Below, piece by piece: positions 43,367 through 54,655 of a stretch of DNA of 64,000 bases. Made by a program: the position numbers and the translations under genes. Location of the stretch: NCBI GenBank assembly GCA_026122225.1, contig JANEZZ010001374.1, positions 434,001 to 498,000 on the forward strand, written 5' to 3'. Each line of letters opens with the position of its first letter. Positions within the stretch are counted from its first letter, which is position 1. The notes under the pieces were generated by a model that ran no database searches, was not told the origin of the DNA, and saw only the letters and a list, made by a program, of their open reading frames with translations. The stretch is from Heloderma charlesbogerti. Its lineage: Eukaryota; Chordata; Lepidosauria; Squamata; Helodermatidae.

Positions 43367-44019
43367 CCAAGTGAAAGTCCCAGTTTGCTGCTGAATTCTG
43401 TTTTATTATTACAGTAGTTAGGAAGAAATGGTCAGTTTTCTGTATAAGTAACCCTTGAGAAGTGGCTTAACTTTTCTTTTTAGGGCACAACTAGATATTG
43501 GGAAGACAAAAGACTACTACCATCACCACCCACCCCCAATCCCCACATCCAAACTGGCTGTGTTAGATGACGTTGTCACATTGTTTCTCCACCCCCACTC
43601 GATGTGATTAACTGGCAGAGAAGGGAAACCCAATGTAATAAACTCACTTTGTCAGCTTCACATTGTAAAGCAGGCTGCAGCTGCCATCCAGTTGGGGGTA
43701 CCAATCAGAGTTAAACCCTTTCCCATCCCAGTGCTCTTGAACCTCCCCCAATATTTGCATAAGCATGTGAGTTTGAGTGCATGTGAGTGTGTGTGTGCAT
43801 GCTCATGCACGTGTGTGCCACCCAACCTCCCCACCAACACCCAATTTTTCTGGAGACCGAAAAGTTTGTGCACCACTGTTATAGGGGACTGGGGAGTTAG
43901 AGAAGACCCATAATATAAGGTTGTCATTTGGCAGCATTCCCATGTCGCCCATTACATCCAGTTTTGCCCTCATAGAGCCTCGTGTGGCGCAGAGTGGTAC
44001 GCGGCAGTATTGCAACGGA

Positions 44020-44023
44020 AACT
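44020..44023 (+). repeat. Target-site duplication (AACT), left copy
   Basis: AACT recurs at 44346-44349 on the other side of the LTR; the uninterrupted SINE has a single AACT at this place. Confidence 0.85.
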
Positions 44024-44345
44024 TGTTAGACAAAAGTTCTTGCTTCTGGTTGAAAGAAAGGATGCCAGGCAGGCAGCAGTGGATCCAACACTATTTTATT
44101 AGTCGTTTTGCAAAACGGGTGCAGAGCAGTCTGGACCCTGAGATAAGCGTGCACAAGTCGTTTATACCCTTCCCCCCCACAATCTCTCCGTTAGCCACAG
44201 GACATGTCAACTGACTGAGCCGTTAGCTGACTCATTAGTCATGAGTGTGTCAATGTGCTTTTTGCTGATTATGCCTATATGCTTTTTGCTGATTATGCTT
44301 ACGTGACTGACATGCCAGCCGCTTATGGCGTCTCTTTTCCTAACA
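44024..44345 (-). mobile_element. Solo LTR, 322 bp, antisense to SULF2
   Basis: The insert starts TGTTAG and ends CTAACA, perfect inverted ends with TG...CA, flanked by AACT duplications. On the - strand a TATA box GTATAAA (44161-44167) is followed about 65 bp later by AATAAA (44095-44100) and about 70 bp of U5. A 24-bp unit (ATGCTTTTTGCTGATTATGC) is tandemly doubled in U3 at about 44255-44303. A 4-bp duplication fits Gypsy or class I endogenous retroviral LTRs. No internal genes remain. Confidence 0.85.
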
Positions 44346-45365
44346 AACTCTCCCCACGACCTGAGTTCGATCCCAGTGGAAGCCGGGTCTCAGGTAGCCA
44401 GCTCAGGTCGACTCAGCCCTCCATCCTTCCGAGGTCGGTAAAATGAGTGCCCAGCTTGCTGGGGGAAAGGTAGTCACAACTGGGGAAGGCAATGGCAAGC
44501 CACCCCGCTATAGTCTGCCATGAAAGTCTGCCAGTGTAAGCGGCGTCCCTCTAGGGGTCAGTAATGACCTGGTGCTTGCACAGGAGGAACCTTTCCTTTC
44601 CTTTTCCCTTAGGCTTTTCTCTTTCCTGTGGCTTTCAGCTCTGCAGGAGGGACAAGGAGATGAATGAGTTTTTTCACAGATATCCAGACTAATGTTTCGA
44701 GTGACTCTTTATAAATGGTTACTTTAGCCCCACTTCCTCTGACTATTACAGGCCACTTAAGGTAAGCAGCCTTCCACCCAGCCTCCTTGCCCCTTTTTCT
44801 TTTAAGGATAATAACATGTTTCTGCAGTGTCTGTAGAAACTGAATAGCTAGCCATTATTCCAGCAGCCTCACTGCCTGCAAAGGAGAAATGATAAAATCG
44901 CTGCCATCTACATGTTTGTTGACAAGTCATGAAAGAATTGTTTGGGGCATTTCAACTTGAATTGGTTTGGGCACTCCAGCATAGGATGTAATGGAGCAAG
45001 CAGACATCAAGAGAACTTGCAGCAATCAAGTTGATTAGAGTCAGGGCTGATTTCCAAATAGTGATCCTTCCCACCCATACATCAAGTCACTCTTCTACAC
45101 CTGTTGCTCTGTCTAGACAAGAAATGCCTCTATGTATGGTGGGGGGGATGTGTCTGAAGGTTAAATTTGCTCGTACTTTTATGTATAGCTAAACTATTAT
45201 TTCGTGGGTGGTGGTTGTTTTCTAAGAATACATACCATAACTCTTTAAAGAAACAGATTACTTGGTCATTCTTTTTATTTCCACAAAAGCATGTACCCCT
45301 GTACAATTGGACAAATGAAGCTGCTTTTATAATGCTTCGCCATTAGCTAGGACTGACGGAAGTTG

Positions 45366-45525
45366 TCCGCCAAAACATAAGAACATAAGAATAGCCATGC
45401 TGGATCAGACCAAGGGTCCATCTAGTCCAGCATTCTGCTCACGCAGTGGCCAACCAACTGTCAACCAGAAAGCCATAAGCAGGACACGAGTGCAAGAGCA
45501 CCAGAGGGCTGAAAGTTACCCACCC
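45366..45525 (-). repeat. Dispersed repeat, AAGAACATAAGAA family
   Basis: CATAAGAACATAAGAATAGC, GCTGGATCAGACCAAGGGTC, CATCTAGTCCAGCATTCTGC and AGTGGCCAACCAACT are shared with copies at 40795 and 59166. A reversed copy of its distal end lies at 61058. Confidence 0.7.
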
Positions 45526-45920
45526 CTATTTGATACTGCATCAGACCTTTGGTCTATCTAGCCTAATAGTGACTCCTCTCAGACCGGAAAATAATTCACA
45601 AGCCCTATTCCAGTATTCAGTGGATACTATACACACAGAGATCAGGGGCATCTCCATCCCCAATCAATGTGCATTCATTCAAACATCTGTAAAGGGCCCC
45701 CCATGCATACAGCTGCTTCTTGATTTGTGTGATTCCTGATCACTCATACAGAGCATATAGCCAGTTCTAAAATATGTGGATAGAGCTCTCATACAGTTGT
45801 ACGTGCAGGGGTCCTTAACAGACATTTGAATGAACGCTGGTAGGTTGAGGGAGGGAGGTTGCCATCCCAAATCTATGTGCATTCAGTATCCATGGAATGT
45901 TTGAACAGGGCTTCTGCTGC

Positions 45921-47519
45921 TTAGAATCATAGAATAGTAGGGTTGGAAGGGGCCTACAAGACCATTTAGTCCAACCTCCTGCTCAATGCAGGAATCCAAG
46001 TCAGAGCATCTCCGACAGATGGCTGTCCAGCCTCATCTTGAATGTCTCCAGTGTGGGAGAGCCCACTACCTCCCTAGGTAATTGGTTCCATTGTTGTATT
46101 GCTCTAACAGTCAGGAAGTGTTTCCTGATGTTCAGCCAGAATCTGGCTTCCTGTAACTTGAGCCCATTATTCCGTGTCCTGCACTCTGAGATGATCAAGA
46201 AGAGATCCTGGCCTTCCTCTCTGTGACAACCTTTCAAGTACTTGAAGAACGCTATCATATCTCCCCTCAGTCTTCTCTTCTCAAGACAAAACATGCCCAG
46301 TTCTTTCAGTCTCTCTTCATAGGGCTTTGTTTCCAGTCCCTTGATCATCTTGGTTGCCCTCCTCTGAACCCACTCCAGCTTGTCTGCATCCTCCTTAAAG
46401 TGCAGTGCCCAGAACTGGACACAGTACTCCAGGTGAGGCCTAACCAGTGCTGAGTAGAGGGGAACTTGTACTTCCCGGGATTTGGAAGCTATGCTTCTAT
46501 TAATGCAGCCCAAAAGAGCATTGGCCTTTTTTGTAGCCACATCACATTGTTGTTTCATATTCAGCTTGTGATCTACAACGATGCCAAGATCCCTCTCACT
46601 TGCAGTGTTGTTGAGCCACGTATTCCCCATCTTGTAAGTGTGCATTTGGTTTCTTTTTCGTTGGTGCAGAACTTGGCATTTATCCCTATTAAATTTCATT
46701 CTGTTATTTTCTGCCCAGTGCTCCAGTCTGTCAAGTTCACTTTGAATTTTGTTTCTGTCTTTGAAAGTATTAGCTATCCTGCCCAATTTTGTGTCATCTG
46801 CAAATTTGTTCAGCATTCCCTGCACCTCCTCATCCAAGTAATTAATAAAAATGTTGAAGAACACTGGGCCCAGGACTGAGCCCACTTGTTACCTCTCCCC
46901 AGTTTGAGAAGGTCCCATTGATAAGCACTCTTTGAGTCCGATTCTGTAGCCAACTGTGGATCCACCTGATCATTGTTTCATCTAGCCCACTTTGTGCTAG
47001 TTTGCTAATCAGGAAATCATGGGGCAGTTTGTCAAAAGCTTTGCTGAAGTCGAGGTATATTTTATTTATTTATGTATTTATTTATATATTTTTATTTCAT
47101 TTCATTTTTCATTTTTATTCATTTTTATACCACCCAACAGCAGAAGCTCTCTGGGAGGTTCACAAAAATTAAAACCAAGGAGCACACAATAAAACAATAT
47201 AAAATATATAAAACATTAAAACCACACTATAACAATACAACCAGAATAAAACCTAGCAGCAGTGCAGTAATTTAAAATACAGATTTAAAACACCAAAGCT
47301 AAAAGTCTAGAAAGCTAAAATGCTGAAATGCCTGGGAAAATAAAAAGGTCTTCACCTGGCACCGGAAAGAATACAATGTAGGTACCAGGCAAACCTCACT
47401 AGGGATCTCATTCCATAGCTGGGGTGCCACAGCAGAAAAAGCCCTCCTTCTAGTATATTATGTCCACAGCATTCCCACAGTCCACAAGGCAGGTTATTTG
47501 ATCAAAAAATGAGATCAGC
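45921..47519 (-). mobile_element. CR1 LINE, 5'-truncated, with nested L2-like insertion
   Basis: On the - strand a 294-codon open frame covers the reverse-transcriptase half: GSVLGPVFFNIFINYLDEEV, LNKFADDTKLGRIANTF, ERDLGIVVDHKLNMKQQCDV, GLETKPYEERLKELGMFCLE and the C-terminal TLETFKMRLDSHLSEML. The catalytic FADD is intact. The 3' terminus at 45921 has the CR1 terminal motif. The 5' part continues beyond the insertion 47062-47452 to about 47519. The element is closely related to the copy at 30549-32220. Confidence 0.93.
47062..47452 (-). mobile_element. L2-like LINE 3' end nested in CR1, 7-bp duplication
   Basis: The insert is flanked by GTATATT at 47055-47061 and 47453-47459. The other CR1 copy reads straight through this site (GAGGTATATTATGTC). 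On the - strand it encodes remnants of an L2-like C-terminus (LWNEIPSEV, VKTFLF) and ends AGAGAGCTTCTGCTGTTGGG with an A-rich tail. Confidence 0.85.
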
Positions 47520-48494
47520 CTATGTGTTTCGCCCCACGGATATTTGCAGTGCGTGGGGTGGGGTAAAGTTAAATCAAAAAGCAGTTGCAGGAGGCTGCAA
47601 TCTTGAGCTGTGGACCTGTTTGTATTAGAATAGCTGCTTAATCATTTATCTTTCAACAATTATTCTGCATAGAATGACCACCACCCACTTGCTTTGGAAA
47701 AGATATAGGTACCTGCAAAACAGCTGAGGTGATTTTTTTAAGTGGAAGAACAGCCAGAGGCAAAGGATGAAATGGATTCTTACTCCCCTCCACTGGTCCT
47801 CTGCTCAGTATTGTAGCCTCCCATAACTGCTTTTGATTTAAAAAACAAAAACAAAACCCTTGAGGGAATGTACTTACAATTATGTGTCATGTGTACCTTC
47901 ATCCTGACTTACAACAGCTCTCCAGGGCCTCAGGAACAGCTTTTTCCAAGCCCTGCTACCTAAGATCTATGGGATAAATGACAAAGGACCCTTTTCTGAA
48001 GGGTCAAAGCTATAAAGGAGCAGAGAACTGAAAGCACAAGACATTAAAAAACTATGTTTGCAATTTAAAATAAATAATTAAATATTTTAGTATTTCCATC
48101 CTTCCTCTCCAAGCTCGGAGCAGCATATGTGGAATTCCTATAGGGGAACCATCTCCCATCCACGTGCTATCTAGAATTTATTGACATGTTATCTCAATTA
48201 CATAGCATTCAGCTCCCTCTCTTATTTTTGTTTACTCTAAAGTAAGTATGCAGAACCCTGATCTGGATCAGGATCACCACAAGGAAAGAAGGGGATATTT
48301 AATCCTTCCCTCCCCAGCTGCTTCCTTCCTGAAATTTCCACCCAGTGTGACAGTTAAAAAAGAGTGAGGGAGCCTGCACTGGTGCCTCCATTGGGTGGAG
48401 AAGGCAATTTTTGAGAGGGAAGCAACTAAGGAGGGAAGGAGTAAATCTCTCTTCCCCGTGTGCAGTGTTCCCAATCAGGGCCCTAGGAGCTTTA

Positions 48495-48595
48495 CGGTGC
48501 AATCCTATGCATGTTTAGACAGAAAAAAAGCCTACAACTCCCAGCAAGTTGGGAGTTGTAGGCCTTTCTGTCTAAACATGCATAGGATTGCACCC
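48495..48595. mobile_element. Fold-back element, GGGTGCAATCC family, near-perfect palindrome
   Basis: It is flanked by TTA at 48492-48494 and 48596-48598. The left arm GTGCAATCCTATGCATG, TTTAGACAGAAA and GCCTACAACTCCCA is mirrored almost exactly on the right. The total is 101 bp with a tiny loop (GCAAG). It is the youngest-looking copy in the window. Confidence 0.85.
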
Positions 48596-48740
48596 TTAGA
48601 GTAAATAAAATAATGAGCGGGAGCTGCACATGACATACATATGTAATGTGTAGTTTGATCCTTAACTTCAAAGATGGAGCTATATCAGGCACCTTCAGAC
48701 CATTATTTCCAGCAGGAATGTAGACCTTGCAGAATCCTGT

Positions 48741-48742
48741 CT

Positions 48743-48775
<33 letters not shown>

Positions 48776-48790
48776 ACTCCTCTCTCCCCC
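48741..48790 (+). repeat. (TC)n microsatellite
   Basis: A pyrimidine run of about 13 CT units is followed by an imperfect TCTCC-rich stretch. Confidence 0.9.
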
Positions 48791-49282
48791 ACGTTTTGTA
48801 GTAATACTAACAAGAGCATGCCCAGTTATCTTAATCAACCTGGAAGCATAGGAGGACAGGCAGTGACTCGGTTCAGACAACATGATAACCAATACTCAAG
48901 GGTTGAGTGTGGGTTGTCATTGAACCATGGGTTATTGTTGAAATGTGGGTTATGTTGCTTGAACCCAACCGCAATAACAAACCATGGTTTGCTATCCACA
49001 AACAACCCACAGTTCACAACCCAACAACAAACCACAGGTTCTCTTCATGGGTTGTTTGTTGTTAACAAACCACGGTTTGTTACCATGGCTGGGTTCAGAC
49101 AACACAACAACCTATGGGTCAATGACAACTGTCAAGTTTTGTGATCCCCCCAGTGCACATACTCAGGCAATCTGACAGCAGACACCCAAATCAGTGAGAT
49201 TTTTTTATTGCAGGGAATCCCACGGCAAAAGCTTAGTGGTTACACTCTTCAGAAATCGTATAGCTGACGGTCAGTAGCTATA

Positions 49283-49620
49283 AGGTAAAGGTGTCCCCAA
49301 CCAGTCGTGTCCGACTCTAGGGTGTGGTGCTCATCTCCATTTCGAAGCCAAAGAGCCAGCACTGTCCGAAGATGCTTCCGTGGTCATGTGGCCGGCATGA
49401 CTGAACACCCAGTTGCACAGAACGCTGTTACCTTTCCCGCCTAAGCAGTACCTATTTATCTACTTGCAATTTCTTGCTTTCCAACTGCTAGGTTGGCAGA
49501 AGCTGGGACTGAAGACGGGAGCTCACTCCGTCACGCAGCACTCGGGTCTCGAACTGCTGTCCTGCCGACCCTCCGGTCTGCAGTTCAGCGTCTTAACCAC
49601 TAAGCCACCGCGGCCCCATG
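49283..49620 (-). mobile_element. Sauria-type tRNA-derived SINE with 12-bp duplication
   Basis: TCAGTAGCTATA occurs at 49271-49282 and 49621-49632. On the - strand the head reads GCGGTGGCTTAGTGGTTAAG, then CAGTTCGAGACCC (B box); the body has CATGCCGGCCACATGACCAC; the 3' end AGAGTCGGACACGACTGGTT resembles the Bov-B tail, followed by ACACCTTTACCT. This fits mobilisation by Bov-B. Confidence 0.85.
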
Positions 49621-50087
49621 TCAGTAGCTATAGGCTGTATTTAATACCAGAAGAGTCCAAAGCTAAACACTACTACCATGACTGAGATCCTCATCAACAT
49701 GGTTTCTCCGTTGCCATTTCCACAGTTCTGAATACAAGGGAAGGGACTGTGGATTTCTGGGTACCTAACCCAGACAATCCTTTCATGGGGTTCCAACCCC
49801 AGACATGGAAAAGGAATAATTCCTGGAATGAACCCATCAGGCAATTAAGGGATAACTTCTTGAAAAGGCCAAAACAAAACCACACCCCTAGAGAGTTAGA
49901 CCAACTTGAAATCTTTCGTTGATAACTCTAGGCTGCATGGTCAAGGCCAATCAAGATCAAGGGAAGGGCATACCCACACACCGCTTTCACATTGGCAACT
50001 CCACGCTGCGTGAGTTCTGGCTTAGGGAAGTCCAAAAGTCGTAGATCGTACTGCCATACACTGAGCTGACTACAAACACAGATTTTG

Positions 50088-51718
50088 TTGTTCAGTCGTT
50101 CAGTCGTGTCCGACTCTTCGTGACCCCATGGACCACATCACGCCAGGCCTTCCTGTCCTCCGCTCTCTCCTGGAGCGTGCTCAAGTCCATATTCATTGCA
50201 TCACTGATGCTATCTAGCCATCTCATCCTCTGCCGTCCCCTTCTCCTTTTGCCTTCAGTCTTTCCCAGCATCAGGGTCTTTTCCAGAGAGTTTTCTCTTC
50301 ACATTAGGTGGCCAAAATATTTGCGCTTCAGCTTCAGTATCTGTCCTTCCAATGAGCAGTCAGGGTTGATTTCCTTTAGGATGGACTGATTGGACCTCCT
50401 TGCAGTCCAGGGGACTCGTAAGAGTCTTCTCCAGCACCACAGTTCGAAAGCATCAATTCTTCGGCGCTCAGCCTTCCTTATAGTCCAGCTCTCACAGCCA
50501 TACGTTGCTATTGGGAAAACCATAGCTTTGATTACACGGACCTTTGTCGGCAAGGTGATGTCTCTGCTTCTTCCTATGCTGTCTAGGTGCGCCATAGGTT
50601 TCCTCCCAAGGAGCAAGCATCTTTTAATTTCATGGCTACAGTCAACGTCTGCGGTAATCTTGGAGCCCAAGAAAATAAAATCTGTCTCTGCTTCCATTTC
50701 TTCCCCTTCTATATGCCAGGAAGTGATGGGGCCAGATGCCATGATCTTCGTTTTTTTAATGTTGAGTTTCAAACCAGCTTTTGCACTCTCCTCTTTCACC
50801 CTCAACAAGAGGCTCTTTAGATCCTCTTCGCTTTCTGCCATTAGGGTGGTATCATCTGCGTATCTGAGGTTGTTGATAATTCTCCCAGCAATCTTAATTC
50901 CGACCTGTGATTCATCCTTACTCATGATGTACTCTGCATGTAAATTACATAAGCAGGGTGACAATATGCAGCCTTGTCGTACTCCTTTCCCAATTGTAAG
51001 CCAATCGGTTGTTCCATGTCTGGTTCTTACTGTTGCTTCTTGACCCTCGTACAGGTTTCTCAGGAGACAGGTAAGGTGGTCTTGTACCCCCATCTCTTTC
51101 AGGATTTGCCACAGTTTGTTGTGATCCACACAATCAAAGGCTTTAGCCTAGTCAATGAAGCAGAAATAGACGTTTTTCTGGAATTCTCTTGCTTTCTCCA
51201 TGATGCAGTGAATGTTGGCGATTTGATCTCTTGTTCCTCTGCCTCTTCGAAACCCAGCTTGTACTTCCGGTAGTTCTCAGTTCGCATACTGCTGAAGCCT
51301 AGCTTGTAGGATTTTGAGCATCACCTTGCTGGCATGTGAAATGAGCGCAATTGTACAGTAGTTTGAACACTCTTTGGCATTGCCCTTCTTTGGAATTGTA
51401 ATGTAAACTGACCTTTTCCAGTCTTGTGGCCACTGTTGAGTGTTCCAAATGTGTTGGCATATTGAGTGCAGCACTTTAACAGCGTCATCTTTTAGGATTT
51501 TAAATAGCTCGGCTGGAATACTGTCATCTCCACTAGCTTTGTTGTTACTAATGCTTCCTAAGGCCCACTTGACTTCACTCTCTAGAATGTCCGGCTCAAG
51601 TTCAGTGACCGCACTATCATGGCTATTGGGGACATTAAGATCTTTCCTGTATAGTTCTTCTGTGTATTCTTTCCACCTCTTCTTAATCTCATCTGCTTCT
51701 GTTAGATCCCTGCCTTCT
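50088..51718 (-). mobile_element. Bov-B LINE, 5'-truncated, 1.6 kb
   Basis: On the - strand from 51718: EEL(Y), ALGSI, LKDDAVKVLHSICQHIWNTQ, then frame changes to DHNKLWQILKEMG, LLRNLYEGQEATVRTRHGTT, GVRQGCILSPCLCNLHAEYI, LRYADDTTLMAESEEDLKSL and the C-terminal RRIDAFELWCWRRLLRVPWT. The YADD motif is intact, unlike the copy at 21345. The 3' end is TTGTTCAGTCG... at 50088 (+ strand). Frameshifts and stops are present. Target duplications are not evident. Confidence 0.92.
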
Positions 51719-52324
51719 AAGCCTCATGGTACTTTTCATGGCAAGTCCTTAACAATCCAAAGTTCCAGTCCATGTGCAGAGTCCAAAAGCCCAGACAATG
51801 ATGGATCCAAACAGAGAAGTCTTCGGGCAACAAAGACGAGATGTTCCTAGCAATGGCTCTTTGCCTTTGCATCAGCTTAAAAGGGGAGGTGTGTTTGTAA
51901 GACACTCCCTCCAGATCTCTTGACAGACAAGGGCCTTTAGCCTTTCAGCAAGGCCCCTGTCTAAATGGCATTACTGCTCAGACCTCCAGCAGTGACGGTT
52001 CAACCTGGGCAACCCTTCTGCAAACCCCACCCCACCTCTGTCAGGTTCTCACGGACAGCCTTCAGCCTCCCTGCCTGCCAAGGCCAGAACAGCAGGAAGA
52101 CAGGGAGTCGGGTGACTCTCCCTGGCTCTGCTCTGAGAACACTGACAGAGATAAGCTCACACAGACTCTGACATTCTGAGGCTGAATAGGCCCAAGCCCT
52201 TCCAGGCGATGTCTAATCAAATCTTGCCTATAGCCTACAAGGCCCTTACAACCCACACTCAACCCATACTCAGCTCCTTAGTGTTAGGTGTCGTGTTGTC
52301 TGGACCCAGTCAATGAGAAAGAGA

Positions 52325-52500
52325 CACCATAACTAAGTGGTAGAGCACATGCTTTGCATGCAGAACTTCTCACATTAATTCCCTGGTTAAAAGGATCAAA
52401 TAGTACATGAAGGGAAAGACCCTTGTTTGAGAACCTGGATGTCCACTACCAGTCAGTGCCACCAGTTCTAGTTTAGATGCAGGCTCTGGAGGATAGGGAA
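52325..52500 (+). repeat. tRNA-derived SINE, diverged
   Basis: AACTAAGTGGTAGAGCACAT and GCTTTGCATGCAGAAC are the tRNA-like head. AAAAGGATCAAATAGTACAT and GGGAAAGACCCTTG follow as in the copy at 37500. The B box and 3' end are degraded. Confidence 0.65.
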
Positions 52501-52948
52501 ATGTGTTTCCTATAGTCAGTTTTTGTAGGGAAGCACTGTAGCTTGGATCTTTAAGACAAAAGCTACACCCTGTGGATGCGTTACATACAATCCTTTGTGT
52601 ATTGTGCTATGTTAGCTCAAGTTGAAGAAGAGGTTTAGGAATGCCAACTTATCCCATTGCACAAGATATCTTGAAATTTTAAAATCCCTTTAATTCCCCA
52701 GTGCAGTATCCAACAGGGCATAACTGCAAACATCAGTTCCCTGGGAACTTGTCATGCCAGCTAGTTCTGTTGTCATTGCGCTAGGATACTTCACATTAGC
52801 GCAGCGTAATTTATGTTAGCGGTTGTACCCATTGGATACTGCCCCTAGTCCATAGGCAACACATTGAATGTATTGCTTGGGTCTAGCAAAGAATTTTTGT
52901 AGTGTAAGGTGAAAGGACTTAATGCCCAAAAGTTTTTCTGTGGTTTGA

Positions 52949-52970
52949 TGGTGGTGGTGGTGGTGGTGGG
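52949..52970 (+). repeat. (TGG)n microsatellite
   Basis: About seven GGT units run into an imperfect GATGATGGT stretch at 52977-52995. Confidence 0.85.
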
Positions 52971-53610
52971 GTGAGGCTGATGATGGTGATGATGAAATAT
53001 ATGTGTTAGGGATAATCTGAATTGAACTGTCCAGTGAAAGCTGCACCACTTCTATCAGCTTAGCATGCTCTTTTAAGACAGCCACTTACAGTAACAGCTC
53101 TGCTCAATGGCGTGTTCCCAGAAGCTCTAGTGTGTGATCATAACAGTTCCACAAAGGCTCCATTTAAGTAATTTTTCGAAGTTTATATAGCTTTGTCTGT
53201 TTGGTTCTGTCCACTCAGCTGGCAGACTATCAGAGGTGAACTTTATTTTGTACTCTAAGCTTTGCATCATGTTATAAATCATGAGTGAGGCACTGGCATA
53301 GCAAGGAAACATTATCCAGGGTGACTTTTACTGCTTCCTGTTGTACTGTTGTCTTGTTGCACTTCCTGTATTTTCTCGTCAAGAAGATTTTTAACTCTTG
53401 TATAAGATCCCAAGAATAGTCTCACTGTGTCCAGTGAACAACGTTTGACATCTCTTTGCTTTGGGCAGTCTGTAAATTTTTTGAAAGTTTTCATAACTAT
53501 GTTTGAACACATCCACTATTCTGCTAGTGTGCAAAGGCTTCTGGGTAGGACAGCAGCAACTTTTCCATCTTCCCCTGCCAGTTGAGCATTTGGGGACCAT
53601 ATAAACAATG

Positions 53611-53990
53611 TAAATAGTAATATTTATTTATTTAAGAAAATTTATGTGCTGCTTTTCATTTTTTTAAAAAATCCCAAAGTGGTTCACAAAATAAAATCAT
53701 AACACAATGCAACAAAACCAATCACTAAGACAATAAAATGGTGATAAAAAGTAAAATCCCTTGTTAAAATAACCGGGGGTAGCTAGCAGTCAGGAAAATG
53801 CCCAGGCAAACTAATATGTCTTCAGTTGTCAGTGGAAACACTCCATACTAGGAGGCCATCTGATCTCAGATGAGGAGATCATTCCTCATGGTAGGTGCCA
53901 CAATGAAGAAGCCCTCCTCCGCACCACAACCAAGTGAACAACAGTAGGCTGTGGTACGGTAGGCAAGGCCTCTCCCTCAGAAATTTCTCC
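53611..53990 (-). repeat. L2-like LINE 3' end, diverged
   Basis: TTTATTTATTTAAGAAAATT begins the reversed A-rich tail. AAAGTGGTTCACAAAATAAA, CCAGGCAAACTAATATGTCT and GAAGAAGCCCTCCTCCGCAC correspond to the 3' UTR and C-terminal region of the copy at 47062-47452. Confidence 0.6.
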
Positions 53991-54529
53991 CACAGGAGAA
54001 GGTGGACTCTTAGATAACCTGGTCCTGAGCTTTTTGCTGTATTGTAAGACTGTATTACAATATTGTTTACAGTAATAACAGTAAGCTGTTTACTATATTG
54101 TAATACTTCCCAGAGGGATGAGTCACCCCCACCACTGAATGTCCTTTCTCCCTATAGCTGTCCTGAATTATGTTGGATAAAGGGGTAGAAAACTATTGCA
54201 AAGGGGTAGAAGTCAATTGACATTGATGCCAAAGAGAAAAAAGTAATTTCTGAAACTAAAATAGCTTTCTGAGAACACCATTATGTAATTATAGCCTGTA
54301 GTCCACTAGGTAATTGTATATTAGAACAGTATAATCTTTGAGGAAGTATTTAAGGAAACTCCCAGACTATAATTTTCATGGGAAAGTATCTACTGATAAG
54401 TCGCTGATAACAGTCAGTAGCATTTCACCTTTTTAAAATAGTGAATCCCACCTACAAAGCTTTTCTTAGAACAATGAATTAAAGATGTGATTCTAAAGTT
54501 TGGTATGAAATCAAGGGTTCCATTACATG

Positions 54530-54655
54530 CCAGAGCAGCCTTCCTCAACCTCGTATACTCCAGATATTTTGAACTAGAATTCCTAGCTATGCTGGCTAGG
54601 GATGATGGGAGTTCTAGTCCAACACATCTGGAGCATGCCATGTTGGGGACGTCTG
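54530..54655. repeat. Palindromic MITE-like repeat
   Basis: AGCAGCCTTCCTCAACCTCG, ACTCCAGATATTTTGAACTA, GGGATGATGGGAGTTCTAGT and CCAACACATCTGGAGCATGC form a hairpin of the same family as 43241-43366. Confidence 0.65.

Larger units (their letters stand above)
43975..44609 (+). mobile_element. tRNA-derived Sauria-type SINE split by an LTR
   Basis: The 5' part (GTGTGGCGCAGAGTGGTACG, A-box-like) ends at 44023 and the rest resumes at 44346-44350 with CCACGACCTGAGTTCGATCC (B box), then AGGTCGGTAAAATGAGTGCC, GCTTGCTGGGGG and GGTGCTTGCACAGGAGGAAC. The uninterrupted form is present in reverse at 58756-59058. Assignment to Sauria SINEs rests on memory of the family. Confidence 0.8.
49131..52250 (-). 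mobile_element. Probable solo LTR (about 1.1 kb) carrying a Bov-B and a SINE
   Basis: The insertion starts TGTCAAGTTTTG and ends CAAGGCCCTTACA; after removing the inner Bov-B and SINE, about 1.14 kb remain. ACAAC precedes it (49126-49130), and ACAACCC spans the right junction, consistent with a 5-bp duplication that lost three bases by slippage. On the - strand AATAAA lies at 49204-49209, about 75 bp from the 3' end. No retroelement genes of its own are present. It could be another kind of element. Confidence 0.55.
48868..52311. repeat. Palindromic MITE-like element split by a 3.1-kb nest
   Basis: Outer ends are GGTTCAGACAACATGATAAC on the left and GTGTCGTGTTGTCTGGACCC on the right, inverted to each other. 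Inner arms GGTTGAGTGTGGGTTGTCAT and GGTCAATGACAAC|CCACACTCAACC pair if 49131-52250 is removed. Several AAACCATGG/CCATGGTTT inverted pairs lie at 48920-49090. Confidence 0.65.

Noticed and set aside
46001..46885. 294-codon - strand open frame as a host gene
   Set aside because: It is the reverse-transcriptase C-terminal half of a 5'-truncated CR1 LINE.
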